Positions 12,115 to 22,703 of a stretch of DNA of 64,000 bases are shown piece after piece. Where the stretch lies: NCBI GenBank assembly GCA_026874595.1, contig CM049315.1:40132164-40196163 (forward strand), written 5' to 3'. Below the pieces are notes generated by a model that saw only the letters and a list, made by a program, of their open reading frames with translations, made no database searches and was not told the origin of the DNA. Each line of letters begins with the position of its first letter. The first letter of the stretch is position 1. The DNA is from Sipunculus nudus. Lineage: Eukaryota; Annelida; Sipuncula; Golfingiida; Sipunculidae. The translations under genes were made by a program, and so were the position numbers.

Positions 12115-12647
12115 ATTACCTTGTTAGTAATTTAGTCATTATTCTAAACAAGACCAGCTCCATGCTTGCCCGCTGCCTTCAGGGTTTTCCTAATGATCCA
12201 TCAACCATCAATAATAGTTGATAATGAGAGATCATAATGAGAGCAGGTCACCGCAGTATTACGTTTAGCGCCCACGGGTGTGGAGAAAAAGGGTCGTTCG
12301 GATAATGAGTCTATTTTATCTAACGGATTACTGCCTTTCTGGTTTTATGCACGGTGTATTATGTTTCATATTCTGTCCCTGGATCTTTGTCTTATAGTTT
12401 TCATAAAATACCATTATCGTCATGCTTGTCAGGTCACTGTTACACTTTACCGATAAGACTCCATGAAAATACCAGATCAACATATGCCATTCGTGTTGAT
12501 TTATTCTTGTATGTTGTTAGGTTAATAGGCTATCTGTTCGTATGGTTTCCTGTTCGTAGCCACAATTGAACACAATTTATCATTTATTGTCGATTAGAAG
12601 AATCACTTGATAGTAATATAACAAAAAGGTGTAACGTTATTGTGATA

Positions 12648-12699
<52 letters not shown>

Positions 12700-12822
12700 T
12701 GTATAAATAGCCATGCTGGTTCATTGTTTTATAGATGGAAAGGGTATACACAGAAAAGTGGTTCACTGCCAGTGGGAGTGAACCACTTTTCTGTGTATAC
12801 CCTTTCCATCTATATATATATA

Positions 12823-12873
<51 letters not shown>

Positions 12874-13560
12874 TCTCTTACAAGAATTAATGCAATAATT
12901 ATCGATGAAATTGATTGTGGTAGTGTCGGGAATGAACGTGATGAAATTGAAAGCCGCCTTCTCGTGACGTTCGAGGGACGTTCTTTCCACGGTATTTTAC
13001 CTTCGTCTTCGGTGCTGCCACAGCACTGGAACGGTAATAACAGCGTTAATTTAATATCACCAGAAACATGTGAGGATTCTGGGAAAAAATGCTTTGTGAA
13101 TAATATGGTCATAATTACGACCAGATCAATGTTTGCCCGCGGCCTTCAAGGTTTTCCTTATGATCCATCAAGCACCAAACAGCATAATGAGAGAAGTTCA
13201 CCGCAGTATTACATTTGTCGCCCACGGGTGTGGAGAAAGGGATCGTTTGGGTAATGAGTCTATTTCATCTAACGGATTACTACCTTTCTGGTTTAACGAT
13301 GTATTATCTTTCATATTCTGTCCCTGGATCTTTGTCTTTCAGTCTGCACAAATACCATTATCGTCATGCTTGTCAGGTCACTGTAACACATTACCGATAA
13401 GACTCCATGATAATACCAGATCACCATATGCCATTCTTGTTGATTAATTCTTTTATTCTGTTATTTTGATAGGTTACCTATTCGAATGGTTTCCCGTTAG
13501 TAGCCTAATTGCGAACACAATTTCTAATTTATTGACAAATATTAATATGGTAGTCGATCT
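12115..13560 (+). repeat. Local tandem duplication in copy C, period about 950 bp
   Basis: CCCACGGGTGTGGAGAAA at 12271 recurs at 13221, followed in both by AATGAGTCTATTT, CTAACGGATTACT, TCTGTCCCTGGATCTTTGTC and CATTATCGTCATGCTTGTCA. Segment B carries this block once (about 6200-6500). The intervening stretch holds AT tracts and the 38-bp-arm hairpin. Confidence 0.75.
12643..12870. repeat. Perfect 38-bp-arm hairpin between two (AT)n tracts
   Basis: Positions 12730-12767 and 12777-12814 are exact reverse complements (38 bp) around a 9-nt loop, GCCAGTGGG. The arms contain GGAAAGGGTATACACAGAAA. (AT)n tracts of about 50-58 bp flank the hairpin on both sides. The longest open frame in the window (12724-13254) runs through this feature and is a by-product. 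Confidence 0.9.
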
Positions 13561-13679
13561 GTTAAAACGATTATTGCTTACTCTGACACGCACAAGAACA
13601 CGTACTGCTGAGGAAGGACTCGTCATCCCGTCATCGGCACAGAGAAAAAAAAATCAATACAGATATTTTAAATTAAGCT

Positions 13680-13960
13680 TGTCTCTGAATCTCAGCCGAA
13701 GATCGGTCGGTCTCCACACTGGGTGAGCTCTTTGCAGATTTAATAGGAAGACTGTACCGAACGACCGTGCTGCACTCACAAGCGAGTGCGCCTTTCGGGA
13801 GTAACTTGTTGGGAGGAATACACACACATTACCCGCAGGTGCGGTACACCAAGGCCGGTTATCTCAATGATAATTCGCTCCTTCCCCTTTCACGTAGTCC
13901 GCAACCGAGATGGTATTTTGAAGATGTACATTAAACTAGGTTTAATCACCATTTAAAATG
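13680..13960 (+). repeat. SINE family 1 body, fragment in copy C
   Basis: The motif order matches 319-625 and 6735-7045: CACACTGGGTGAGCTC, CACTCACAAGCGAGTGCGCC, TTACCCGCAGGTGCGG and GATGGTATTTTGAAGATGTA. It is more decayed than the full copy at 58365. Confidence 0.65.
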
Positions 13961-15639
13961 CACCACCAAAATATCAACATACGCCTGGCAGTTGTATTCA
14001 TGTATCCTTTCCTTACTTTATAAAAAAAATGTGGCAGTTCTTGCGTATAAAATGAGGACTTCTTGAAACCAGGTGCTTTTGTTAAATATAGTTCACAGAT
14101 CTTATGTCTCTTTCGAGAATATCTAACCAATGATCAATCACTTTGCCCGACATTCTGGTTACTTTTACCAAAATTCGATATTAACATTTTTCAGAATGAC
14201 AAGACTTAGTAATAATTATAGGTCATTACCATCGGTACACTTTCACATATAACACTTGACCTCTATCCTATTCTTAATGATCATGTTCTATCCATTTAAT
14301 TACATGCCAGGAAGTTTGAATTAATTACGATGAAACTTAGAGAGAAAACACGATAATAGTTTTAATATGACAGGTCGACCATAACGAGTACAGTTAAGCG
14401 TTGATTGATTTTTGTTACTTCAATGATAAACACCCACAGACGGAATATTTAACATTGAAGTTATATGCCGTAAAAAACAGCTTTGAAAAGAATGTCAAAA
14501 GGCCTATGTGGAAACTAAATCATCTCAGATTCGCCTGATAGTGTATTATCTGACGTTATGTCCAAGAGAACAGCTATATGCTGCAAGTCAATACCACCTA
14601 CTTCATCCGCCTACTGCTTCGCCCACTCACAATTCCTAGGGCGACGAGCACCCGCAGGCTTCCTCAGATTTCAATATTTCAACGCTTTGTTAAAATATTT
14701 CTAAATCTGGCAAGAGTTTTAAACAACTTCGGAACTATTTATTTTAGTATCTCCTATCATCTTTCGTAAAACTTATCATACACCAGGACTCGATGAATCT
14801 ACTTTAAATCTGAAATCAGACATCAAACTCTTAACAAGTGTCCAATTAAATAGTGATGTTTTATTTTCATACTGCTTGAGTGGGTAATGCATTTACCTAA
14901 GGTACACCATAAGTTAAGTACACGGATTTATTTCCATACAAAGAATCTTTTATGTAACCTTTGTTTTTCTCTATATTTATCGACTTTGATTTCTAGGATT
15001 TAATCGATAAATGACTTCCCCCAAACATCCATTTACTTAATGATGCTTTAATTGTTTCAATTGTGGTACCCGCTGACAAATCACATTTCTAATGTAGTTT
15101 GTCTTTATGCTGCGTACTTGTTTTTTCTATAGCTATAAAAGTGAAAGCCTATAATCAACAAATTGGTTACCACGTTAGTTAAAAGTGCGCATTGTCTTTT
15201 TTTATGAACCGTCATGTAGGTGAAAAGACCATTTAAAATAACTTACGTGACTAAAATGCAGTTCGTAACAATTATTTAGTTTTGCCAGAAAAACAAAGAT
15301 TAGATATTTGATTAATAGAACAAATGGTTGAGCCCATACCAAGTGGGTTGTGGTTGTTGATGGGAAGTTCTCTGACAGACTGTGCATGAAAATTTGTCTG
15401 AAATAAAGACAGACGCTCAAGGATGAGTAATTATAGAAGATCTGGGTGAAGTGCCATTTAGCTCACCGTTACCATGGAGACCTGGGTCGTCTGCTAACTT
15501 ATGACTTCTTGTCACTGCTAGGTTTTATTGAACGTTCATTTATATTAACTAAGAAAGTACTCAACTAGCCCATAAAGTTACCGTTTGAGGAATAAAGGTA
15601 TAAGAACCAAAAGAGCTCTTAATCATGCTACGATACTCC

Positions 15640-15805
15640 TCGCCCTAGGTAGTACAGTGGTTACAAACGCGGCTCTCTCCCCTGGCGAACTAGGTCAATG
15701 GCCGGCCTGGCCATGAGAGCGTTTCCATTTAATTGTAGTGACCGCCAAAGGCCGGTGGTTTTCCCCGTGTCATATAGGGTTTCCACCACTCCTAGAGACT
15801 CACAA
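15640..15805 (+). repeat. tRNA-derived SINE family 2 (copy C)
   Basis: The head GTGGTTACAAACGCGGCTC and the body GGCCGGTGGTTTTCCCCGTG followed by GTTTCCACCACTCCTAGAG match 2245-2410. After it, copy C has a GGAATGCGG-rich insert before similarity to A resumes near 16120. Confidence 0.65.
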
Positions 15806-15839
15806 GTGCCATACAAAATGCCTTTTAATAAGCTAAGAC

Positions 15840-16090
15840 CCTATGGACATAATGCAGCATGCGGAATGCGGTATGCCTGTTGAGAGATTTCAAATGTATC
15901 GGCACGGTAGCATGCATGGTTTCTATGTGTTGCTCCTGGATACCATGCGGAACCGGCAAAATTTAGCGATTCGTTTTGCCGGCTCCGTATTCCGCATTCC
16001 GGATCCGCCTATAAGGAATATCATCTTATTTATTTAGTCAATAGAGAGTTTATATGCATTCCACACGTCGCATTCCGCTTTCCGTACATA
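15840..16090. repeat. GCGGAATGC-type palindromic repeats
   Basis: GCATGCGGAATGCGGTATGC near 15857 and GCATTCCACACGTCGCATTC near 16056 are in opposite sense. Between them lies a hairpin whose arms are CCGGCAAAA (about 15953-15961) and TTTTGCCGG (about 15974-15982). The stretch has no counterpart in copy A at this place, so it is probably an inserted nonautonomous element. Confidence 0.5.
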
Positions 16091-16404
16091 AAGAATCTTA
16101 GCTTATAGATGTTATGACCATTTGTACGGTCCATATAAAATAATGTCTTAAGTGGTAATGACCAGTAAATCCTGTAAATGCAAAAATAAGGAAATGCATT
16201 GATGATATTTGTATGATACTGATAAATGTTTGTATTGAATAAGATCTTATCAATCGTTTTTCATCAAGATTATTCGCCATGATGATTATAGGTATATCAT
16301 GACAAATACATCGAACGATATTTCAAATGTTATCGATATATCTGTGTTGTTACGGAGCGACATAAAAGCGGACAAAACTGTCTCGCTAGTGAAGTTTGCT
16401 TTTC

Positions 16405-16477
16405 TAGCAAAGCGGTTGGTACGCCGGACTTTTGCGCCACCGACATGGGTTCGAATCCGGAATCGGCCTAGTATTTT
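16405..16477 (+). promoter_or_regulatory. Internal Pol III promoter and terminator in TRIM 1 5' LTR
   Basis: The A box TAGCAAAGCGGT (consensus TRGCNNAGYNGG) and the B box GGTTCGAATCC are 43 nt apart start to start, as in tRNA genes. TTTT at 16474-16477 would end a transcript of roughly 85 nt if initiation is about 12 nt upstream of the A box. In other copies the T-arm folds with a CTGGG/CCCGG stem. Transcription is inferred, not shown. Confidence 0.7.
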
Positions 16478-16506
16478 CCCCTGAGCAATTTGTCTTTGTG
16501 ACAAAA

Positions 16507-16519
16507 TGGGGGCTCGTCC
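16507..16519 (+). promoter_or_regulatory. Primer-binding site for tRNA-Pro (TRIM 1)
   Basis: Thirteen bases match the tRNA-Pro PBS TGGGGGCTCGTCCGGGAT and begin 3 nt after the LTR end. In TRIM 2 the same place reads TTAGGCTTGTCCG, which has lost some of the G run but keeps the next base (G), so the family consensus may extend to 14 bases. Confidence 0.7.
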
Positions 16520-17399
16520 AACGTGACGGTAAACTTTGTGGCCCAGGAAAAAGCTCACCATGTGTGACTCCTGGGATAATTAGTCTTGTTCTGATAACAG
16601 AACGCTCTGAAGAGGGGATGTGTCATAAAAGCGGACCGAACTGTCTCGCTAGTAAAGCTTGCTTTTCTAGCGAAGCGGTTGGTATGCCGGACTTGTGCGC
16701 CACCGACATGGGTTCGAATCCGGGATCGGCCCAGTATTTTCCCCTGAAGGATTTGTCTTCGTAACAGTGTATATAATGCACTGAACCTAAACTAGCCGCT
16801 ACTTGGCCTGACTCTTCAAAATGATAGACCGAGTTAAATGTGATGTACTGATCGTCGTTAGGAGAGAAGAAGGAGCTATACTAAAATAAAACAAATACTA
16901 GTATTTTTTTAAACCATGACGTCCCTGGAAAAAAATAGTGTATATTAAAATAAAACTTTTACGTGAGTAGCAATACTGAGGAAATCATATAACTGTAGTG
17001 GAATTTGTTTAAAAGCGCCTCAGGCACATAAAACGGAACTTCTTGCTAATGAAATCTTCTAATTTTCTACATTTTTGTTTTTATAGTTATAGAAGCAATC
17101 GACAATGCTCATAATAGATAGTCAGGAAATATTGTAAAAACCTTACTGTGTGTAGTATTCCAACAATGGGATTCATAAAATATAGAAGCGGAGTCATATA
17201 TGAAACAGACAAGCAGACATTATTCGCTTTTGAAGAACATTGTAGGATACATTGTAGGCGCATACATCTTGATAGTATAAAAGTAACCTCTACGCTAAAA
17301 TGTTTTTGCGTATTGTTTGCATTATACAGTATATTTATTAATATTTTTAGCTATCCAGGTGTCTTCTCGATTTATTTCTCCAATAAAGTCTTCCAATAA

Positions 17400-18399
17400 A
17401 ATTCTTCATGTTTCTTCTGTGAAAGAGCGGTATATATTACAGATGCTGTTATATAAAAGAGAGGTTTAAAATAACAGTTACTGACGTACGAATATGCAGT
17501 TTTTGTCCATTTACTTCGTGGTGGCAGCTTCTATTCATAAGTGTTGACTCTTGTAGACACTGCATTCAGCATATAAAGAAATAAAAAAAAATAGGCGTTG
17601 CACATTTGATTTGCTTATGCTCGTGATTATTTGAGACCGTGAATAAATTGTTAATGCAAACTAGTGTTACCATCTTAACTGGAATAAACAACGTTTTGTC
17701 AGGTCTGTGTCTATCTTTTTATTTTTTTCCTCTCAGTTTCGAAGCTCTCTCTATTTGTCTTTCATGTAAACATTGATTCTTCTTAATGAAACTGTAAAAT
17801 CTGTCTGTTTCACAGTATTGTTTTCCGACCCATCACGCCTCTGTAACCTTCCGTTTGCCTCTTGTTTTGTTTATCCGCGTCTTCTCACAAACCTAATTCT
17901 AATGTTCCTCTTTTTATGTGGGTTTCCTCGCGAAACCTCTTTTGGCTTCTCTATCCTATTTTCTATATTATCTCCCTCCCTCCCGTGCCCCCAGTCTTGT
18001 TTTTCCGAATAACACACTGTACTCATATTCATATACTGTACACTGTCTCCTCAATCCTAGTTTCCCTTTTCATAGCGGTGACTTGTATCTTCTCTTTGAC
18101 ATTAGTTAGACTCTTCCTTTGATAATTTCGAAGCTTCCTAATTTTTTTCTGATTCGTTTCTTCATTTATATAGCGGTGAGCCTTTCTGTTTCATCATTCC
18201 TCATTTGTATATTATCGTATTTGTTGCTATGCACACGGGCGACGATTCAGGTTGGGTATGCAATATTTAGCAAATGGTGGGGAGGGGAGTGATCAATGTA
18301 TAAAGCTATTCAGGGAACAAAATTTTTATAACAGAAATACATGTATTAATAATTAGAAATAAATATGAAATATATGAAACATTCAATAAAAGACTTTGG

Positions 18400-18459
<60 letters not shown>

Positions 18460-20000
18460 GTCCTCTTCAACACTATGTTGATGTTAACAACCTTTTATCA
18501 ATGTTCTTTTTTTGTACATTCATTAAGGTGCCCTTATCTACGCCCTAATCTGTAAATCATATTACCCACCCTTGAATCGACGCCGCTGGCTCCTATTTAC
18601 TTTCTTCGCCATGGTCTTGTGATTGCTATGTTTCCTGCAGTTGTAACTTTTTCATATGCCGTTGTGGCAATACATTCCCAATTCTTTACTGAAATGTTTT
18701 TGTTTCTTCCTTTACATTGATTAATTTAACCAAACATCGGAGATATATTAATTTCCCAGAATATAATTTGTGGACACTTTATCATTCTAACAGTGTTTAT
18801 TTAAGTATGAAGGCATCTCCCGTGCTGAGTAATGACTGCCATTAGCGTTAATTACATATAAATCATACTATAAAACAATCACGCGTTTAACAGCATTCAT
18901 TGCTCCGGCCGTCATTGCTTCAACACCCGAACACCTCAGGATTCATTATGTTGGTCATTTTCCGCCTTTCCATATCACACTATGTAACTATAATGCTACA
19001 AACTGATGCAGAGGATGGACCACACCTATTAGTGACAACAGAATATAGCCAGAAGCACGGAAGTATGACCACCTGATTACAGAATAATTTGATGAAATCT
19101 CAAAACCGCATTCACCGTGCAGAGTATACAATAATTCCTGGCTCAGCATGCAAGGAACCCTGGTTTATAATACAAGGATAATTTAGGTGGATCCAGGTTT
19201 ATGCAGTGTTGATCGGACAAGAACGATGGTATACGCCTGCTGATTACACATAGATAATGTAGGAATACATGTTTTTAAATAAAGGTAACTTTCATAAATC
19301 GGGTTAGTTTTTCAAGGTCAACGTGGATTAACAGTGTGCATTGAGCATACATTGCGAGATGAGGCATGTATTATGATACACGAGTATATGGGAAATTTTG
19401 CATTCGGTCATATTGCTGCGGAATCCGCTTCTTTTTGTACGACCATGCTGACATGATGTTAAGTTTCTGCGTTATTCATTAAATATATTATAGAAATATA
19501 CTTATATTCCCTGATTGCAAGTAAATCCTCGAACGGCTTTGTTTTTCTAGGAAAATATAAAGTTTCCTTTTTGAGATATGTGGAATAATACTCAGAGCAG
19601 CACAGGCCCATTGTTACAGTAACGGATTGATTGAAGACGATTAAAAACCATGACATTGCTGATTCCGCGTAAGTTATAGAGACAGTGCTAATATGTTTTC
19701 CTCAAAAACAAAGGATTTTGGATCCTGGGAAGGAAAGGAGCGCTGCCTGCTCGGATAGCAATGCTTGTAAGGTTTTTACCATATACCTTATACTTGTATC
19801 GTTAAAACACAGAGAGTGACTGATGTACACATTTTGGATGAGTCATATATGATATTAACAATGCCATATTGATCCAGGTACAGACGATAAAACTAGAAAC
19901 AATTAATAAACAAAAAGCACATGGAAGTAAAACTCTACTTCTACTGACTGACACGTTTACTAGACCAGATTGTCACGACGCGGTCAGCTGTCAAATCGTC
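17400..20000. other. No gene recognised; CT-rich stretch and AT microsatellite
   Basis: The + strand is pyrimidine-rich between about 17700 and 18200 (runs of CTCTCT, TTTCC). An (AT)n tract lies at 18402-18460. The remaining sequence is AT-rich with only short chance frames and no similarity to the repeats elsewhere in the window. Confidence 0.6.
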
Positions 20001-20215
20001 CATATGTAGGACACGTTTAAAACTCAACACTGAGTGGTTGACTGAAGTTACCGTTCCTGCGGGGTGAGTACTTGCAGAGGACGACTCTAGAACACCTGTG
20101 TCCGAAAGAACAACCCCACGCAGTGAATAGTCACGTATTAAATGACTGAATAATTTTAACAAAGCCCAAATGCTTACGTCAATCACGTCCTGGTCTTACA
20201 TACGGTGCAACAATC

Positions 20216-20236
20216 ATGGCCGCCGCAGTTAAACAG
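20216..20236 (+). CDS. Candidate first coding exon, MAAAVKQ, unidentified gene
   Basis: An ATG at 20216 in a favourable context (CAATCATGG) opens seven codons, MAAAVKQ, rich in GCC/GCA, and runs in phase 0 into CAG/GTAAGA, a near-consensus splice donor at 20237. About 250 bp upstream is richer in CpG than the surroundings, as in a promoter or 5' UTR. Short alanine-rich first exons ending at a donor are common in animal genes. I cannot name the gene because no downstream exon was recognised, and the same pattern can arise by chance. The gene would extend rightward. Confidence 0.4.
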
Positions 20237-21843
20237 GTAAGACCGCTCTGTGACACGTCACAACATGCGTACTGTCTTCTTAATCATGCTTATGTATATA
20301 TAATAGGTAGAGTTGGAGGTATTGCGTAATATTGTACACAATTCATCTTATATGTGAAGGATATTTTTGAATAATGCAGGATATATACTTTATGCATTAA
20401 ACCCTACAAACCATTGCACGGAGAGCGCGTTATAACCGAGTACTTAAATAATTTAATTACTGCTGTTGATAGTAAAGTATATGCACATGCAATGACAAGA
20501 ATAGCTACAATATGATTATTATAGTTAATGCAAGAGACAGCAGATGTACTATACCTACTTACCGATTATACCACTACCCAGGGACAAATAATTAAATTGT
20601 AATAATCAAGTATTTGCAGCAATGAGCAGTTTTCGATTCCTTGAAAAGTAAACATGCTCTGATTAGTACAGAACTTCCCGTAGACTTCACTTGTATAAAA
20701 TATTAGTTCGTTGAGGTGTTTTTCTCCGGATCAAGGCCAGACAAACGAATCTTTTCATGTTTTTGAATGTGAACATGCAGAAACTATAGCGTGCATAGTA
20801 CAGGCAAAAATATAGAAGAATTTAAGCATTTCTTCTGCAATCGAAGTAGGTCTCATTAGAGGTTACACCGTCCCTTCCTCGTAGTTTAGTCTTTATTTTT
20901 TTGTGAAGAATTCCTCAGCTCCATCTGAAAATATAAAACGTTCTGAAGTGTTTTCATTTAAGTTGTTTTTTTTTTGTTTTTTTTTGTCCTCCGGCGAAAC
21001 TTGCGGAAAAGCCCTTGCACCGGGTTCGCAGGAATAATAACGCTTCAATATGGAACGTAACAGTAAGTTTGTGAGCACATGCCCCACATCCTATCAAATG
21101 TCACATGTATAATATAATCTTTATATTTAAGCCAGCTATTCAGCTGTCTTATTTGTAAGATTTGTGTTATTTCTGGCTTACCTTGTGTGCTTATTAATTA
21201 TATGTATTTATTTCTGCTAAGAAAGGCTTCTAGTGGGAACAAGGGGATATTCTAAAGGGTGGTATGCGCTTGAGTATCGTCAATCTGTTTGTAAGCATGT
21301 TACACAAGTGCGGATGTTAAAAAATCACCGTTTGGAGGTGTTGCGAATATATAAAGATTTTTTTGCCATTTGTTAATCTCTGGTTGATCTGATATGCAAT
21401 TATGCCCTTGTCGGATGTGTTTTGGTAACGACTGGCTCAGATTTTGTATGAAAGTATACGAGTTTGCACAACAGTACTTCATAATTTTTTTTAAATATAT
21501 AAACAAGCTGGTGACAAATATAAAGAATGTTATGGTAGAAATTCGTAAATGAAACGTCCTGGCAGGTATTCATTAATAGCAGCACATTAATTCAAAAAAA
21601 TGTTTATCTGTGAATTTTAACATATTTTAACATTCTGTAGGACTGTTTTGGTTATATTTTTTGAGGACCTATCTACGTGTATTACAGTCAGGTATAGAAA
21701 TGGAGCTTGTATTAAAAAAATAGTTGTGTCAGAGGTTTGTCTTTAGGAAATGGATTTGACCCTCTCTCGTCACGTCATCCAATACATCAAGTCCTAAAGG
21801 TCCACGTTAAGTTTTATCTTATCTTATCTCTTCGTATTGAGAC
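20237..21843. other. Probable intron or intergenic sequence, nothing recognised
   Basis: The stretch is AT-rich with a T-rich tract at about 20960-20990 and short frames only. If the exon at 20216 is real, this would be the start of its first intron. Confidence 0.35.
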
Positions 21844-22001
21844 TGTTACGAAGACAAATTGCTCTAGGAAAATACTGGGCCGATTCAGGATTCGAACCCA
21901 TGTCGGTGGCGCACATGTCCGGCACATGTCCAACCGCTTCGCTAGAAAAACAAGCTTCAATACCGAGGCAGTTTGGTCCGCTTTTATGTCACCCCGTAAC
22001 A
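21844..22001 (-). mobile_element. Solo LTR of the TRIM family
   Basis: This 158-bp LTR on the - strand has perfect TGTTAC/GTAACA ends and a 4-bp target duplication AGAC (21840-21843 and 22002-22005). The A box lies at 21933-21944 and the B box at 21888-21898 (reverse complement). No internal region or second LTR is present, as expected after LTR-LTR recombination. Two small frames that overlap it are by-products. Confidence 0.88.
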
Positions 22002-22619
22002 AGACACAGTTGGACTTCCTGTATGTCTTTACAGGTTACATATACTTATAAATCTCCAGATGACTTGGTCTATTTCTTCCCCCGCACCCGCCCATGCACG
22101 GTGGGTTTTCCATTCATCGTCGAGTCAAAAACAAAACAGAAAGACCTTTCTCGGGTATACTTCAGCCCCAGCGCGGCTGTTTAAATAAAGAGAATTGCTA
22201 TTGACATGAACTGATCAGGAATAGAGCTATATAATCAAGCAGACTCCTGCTCACACAGAACGGCAATTAAACAAAGCGGCATGTAGCCCTGAATAATTTA
22301 TGCTACTCCCAAGACGGATGAGGGGTCGGTGGCTCTTAATTCAGTTTGTATCCAGGTAATACCGGTAGATTTTACACCAGTGACTGCCTGATGAAATTAA
22401 AAAGAGGCTGGGCTGGCTGGTCTGGCCTTCCAGTACCGTTGCCTTGTTATTATAAAACCAAATGATTAAAATGGCAGGTGATGTCACGTGATGGTATAAG
22501 GGATTATTGTAAAGTGTATGAAGCCCATGGTGTTATATTAGTATGAAGAATCTATTTCAAGTGTAAATATGAGGCTGTTAATTTATTTTAATATATTAAT
22601 TTTGGAGAGCATGTAGTCT

Positions 22620-22620
<1 letters not shown>
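22002..22620. other. No gene recognised
   Basis: The stretch is ordinary sequence of mixed composition. The frame continuing out of the solo LTR to about 22184 has no recognisable domain. Confidence 0.4.

Positions 22621-22627
<7 letters not shown>

Positions 22628-22701
<74 letters not shown>
22628..22701. repeat. (AT)n microsatellite
   Basis: A TA tract interrupted by a single ACATA, preceded by CTCTCTCTC. Just after it, near 22750 and 22835, CTGCAGATGGGC occurs twice, a possible trace of another short repeat. Confidence 0.95.

Positions 22702-22703
<2 letters not shown>

Larger units (their letters stand above)
16348..16766 (+). mobile_element. TRIM-like miniature LTR retrotransposon 1 (tRNA-type promoter in LTR)
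   Basis: 5' LTR 16348-16503 starts TGTTACGG and ends TTTGTGACA. The 3' LTR 16619-16766 ends GTAACA and has lost about 8 bases near its start. Three bases after the 5' LTR, 16507-16519 reads TGGGGGCTCGTCC, identical to the first 13 bases of the complement of the animal tRNA-Pro 3' end, a known primer-binding site. Just before the 3' LTR lies GAAGAGGGGA, a polypurine tract. The interior is about 115 bp and noncoding. GTGT flanks both sides (16344-16347, 16767-16770), and segment A at 3713 has the empty site with a single GTGT. Each LTR has a Pol III A box (16405-16416; 16668-16679), a perfect B box GGTTCGAATCC (16448-16458; 16711-16721) and a TTTT stretch after it. Confidence 0.88.
10100..17400 (+). 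repeat. Segmental repeat copy C
   Basis: This is the longest of the three segments and combines parts shared with B (10110-13500) and with A (13550-17360). It carries copy-specific additions: a TIR element at 10461-10993, a 950-bp local duplication (about 12115-13560) with a long hairpin, GGAATGCGG palindromic repeats at about 15840-16090, and a TRIM at 16348-16766. The right limit is set where similarity to A stops near A 4310 / C 17380. Confidence 0.75.

Noticed and set aside
12724-13254. Longest open frame in the window (176 codons)
   Set aside because: It runs through the hairpin, an AT tract (Ile-Tyr repeats) and the duplicated noncoding block. The paralogous copy has no matching frame.
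16405-16470. tRNA gene
   Set aside because: Box A, box B and a T-arm are present, but no complete acceptor and anticodon fold is evident and the block is repeated as part of an LTR.
19941-20186. 81-codon - strand frame upstream of the exon at 20216
   Set aside because: It lies in what looks like the promoter/5' UTR, with no recognised domain or splice structure.
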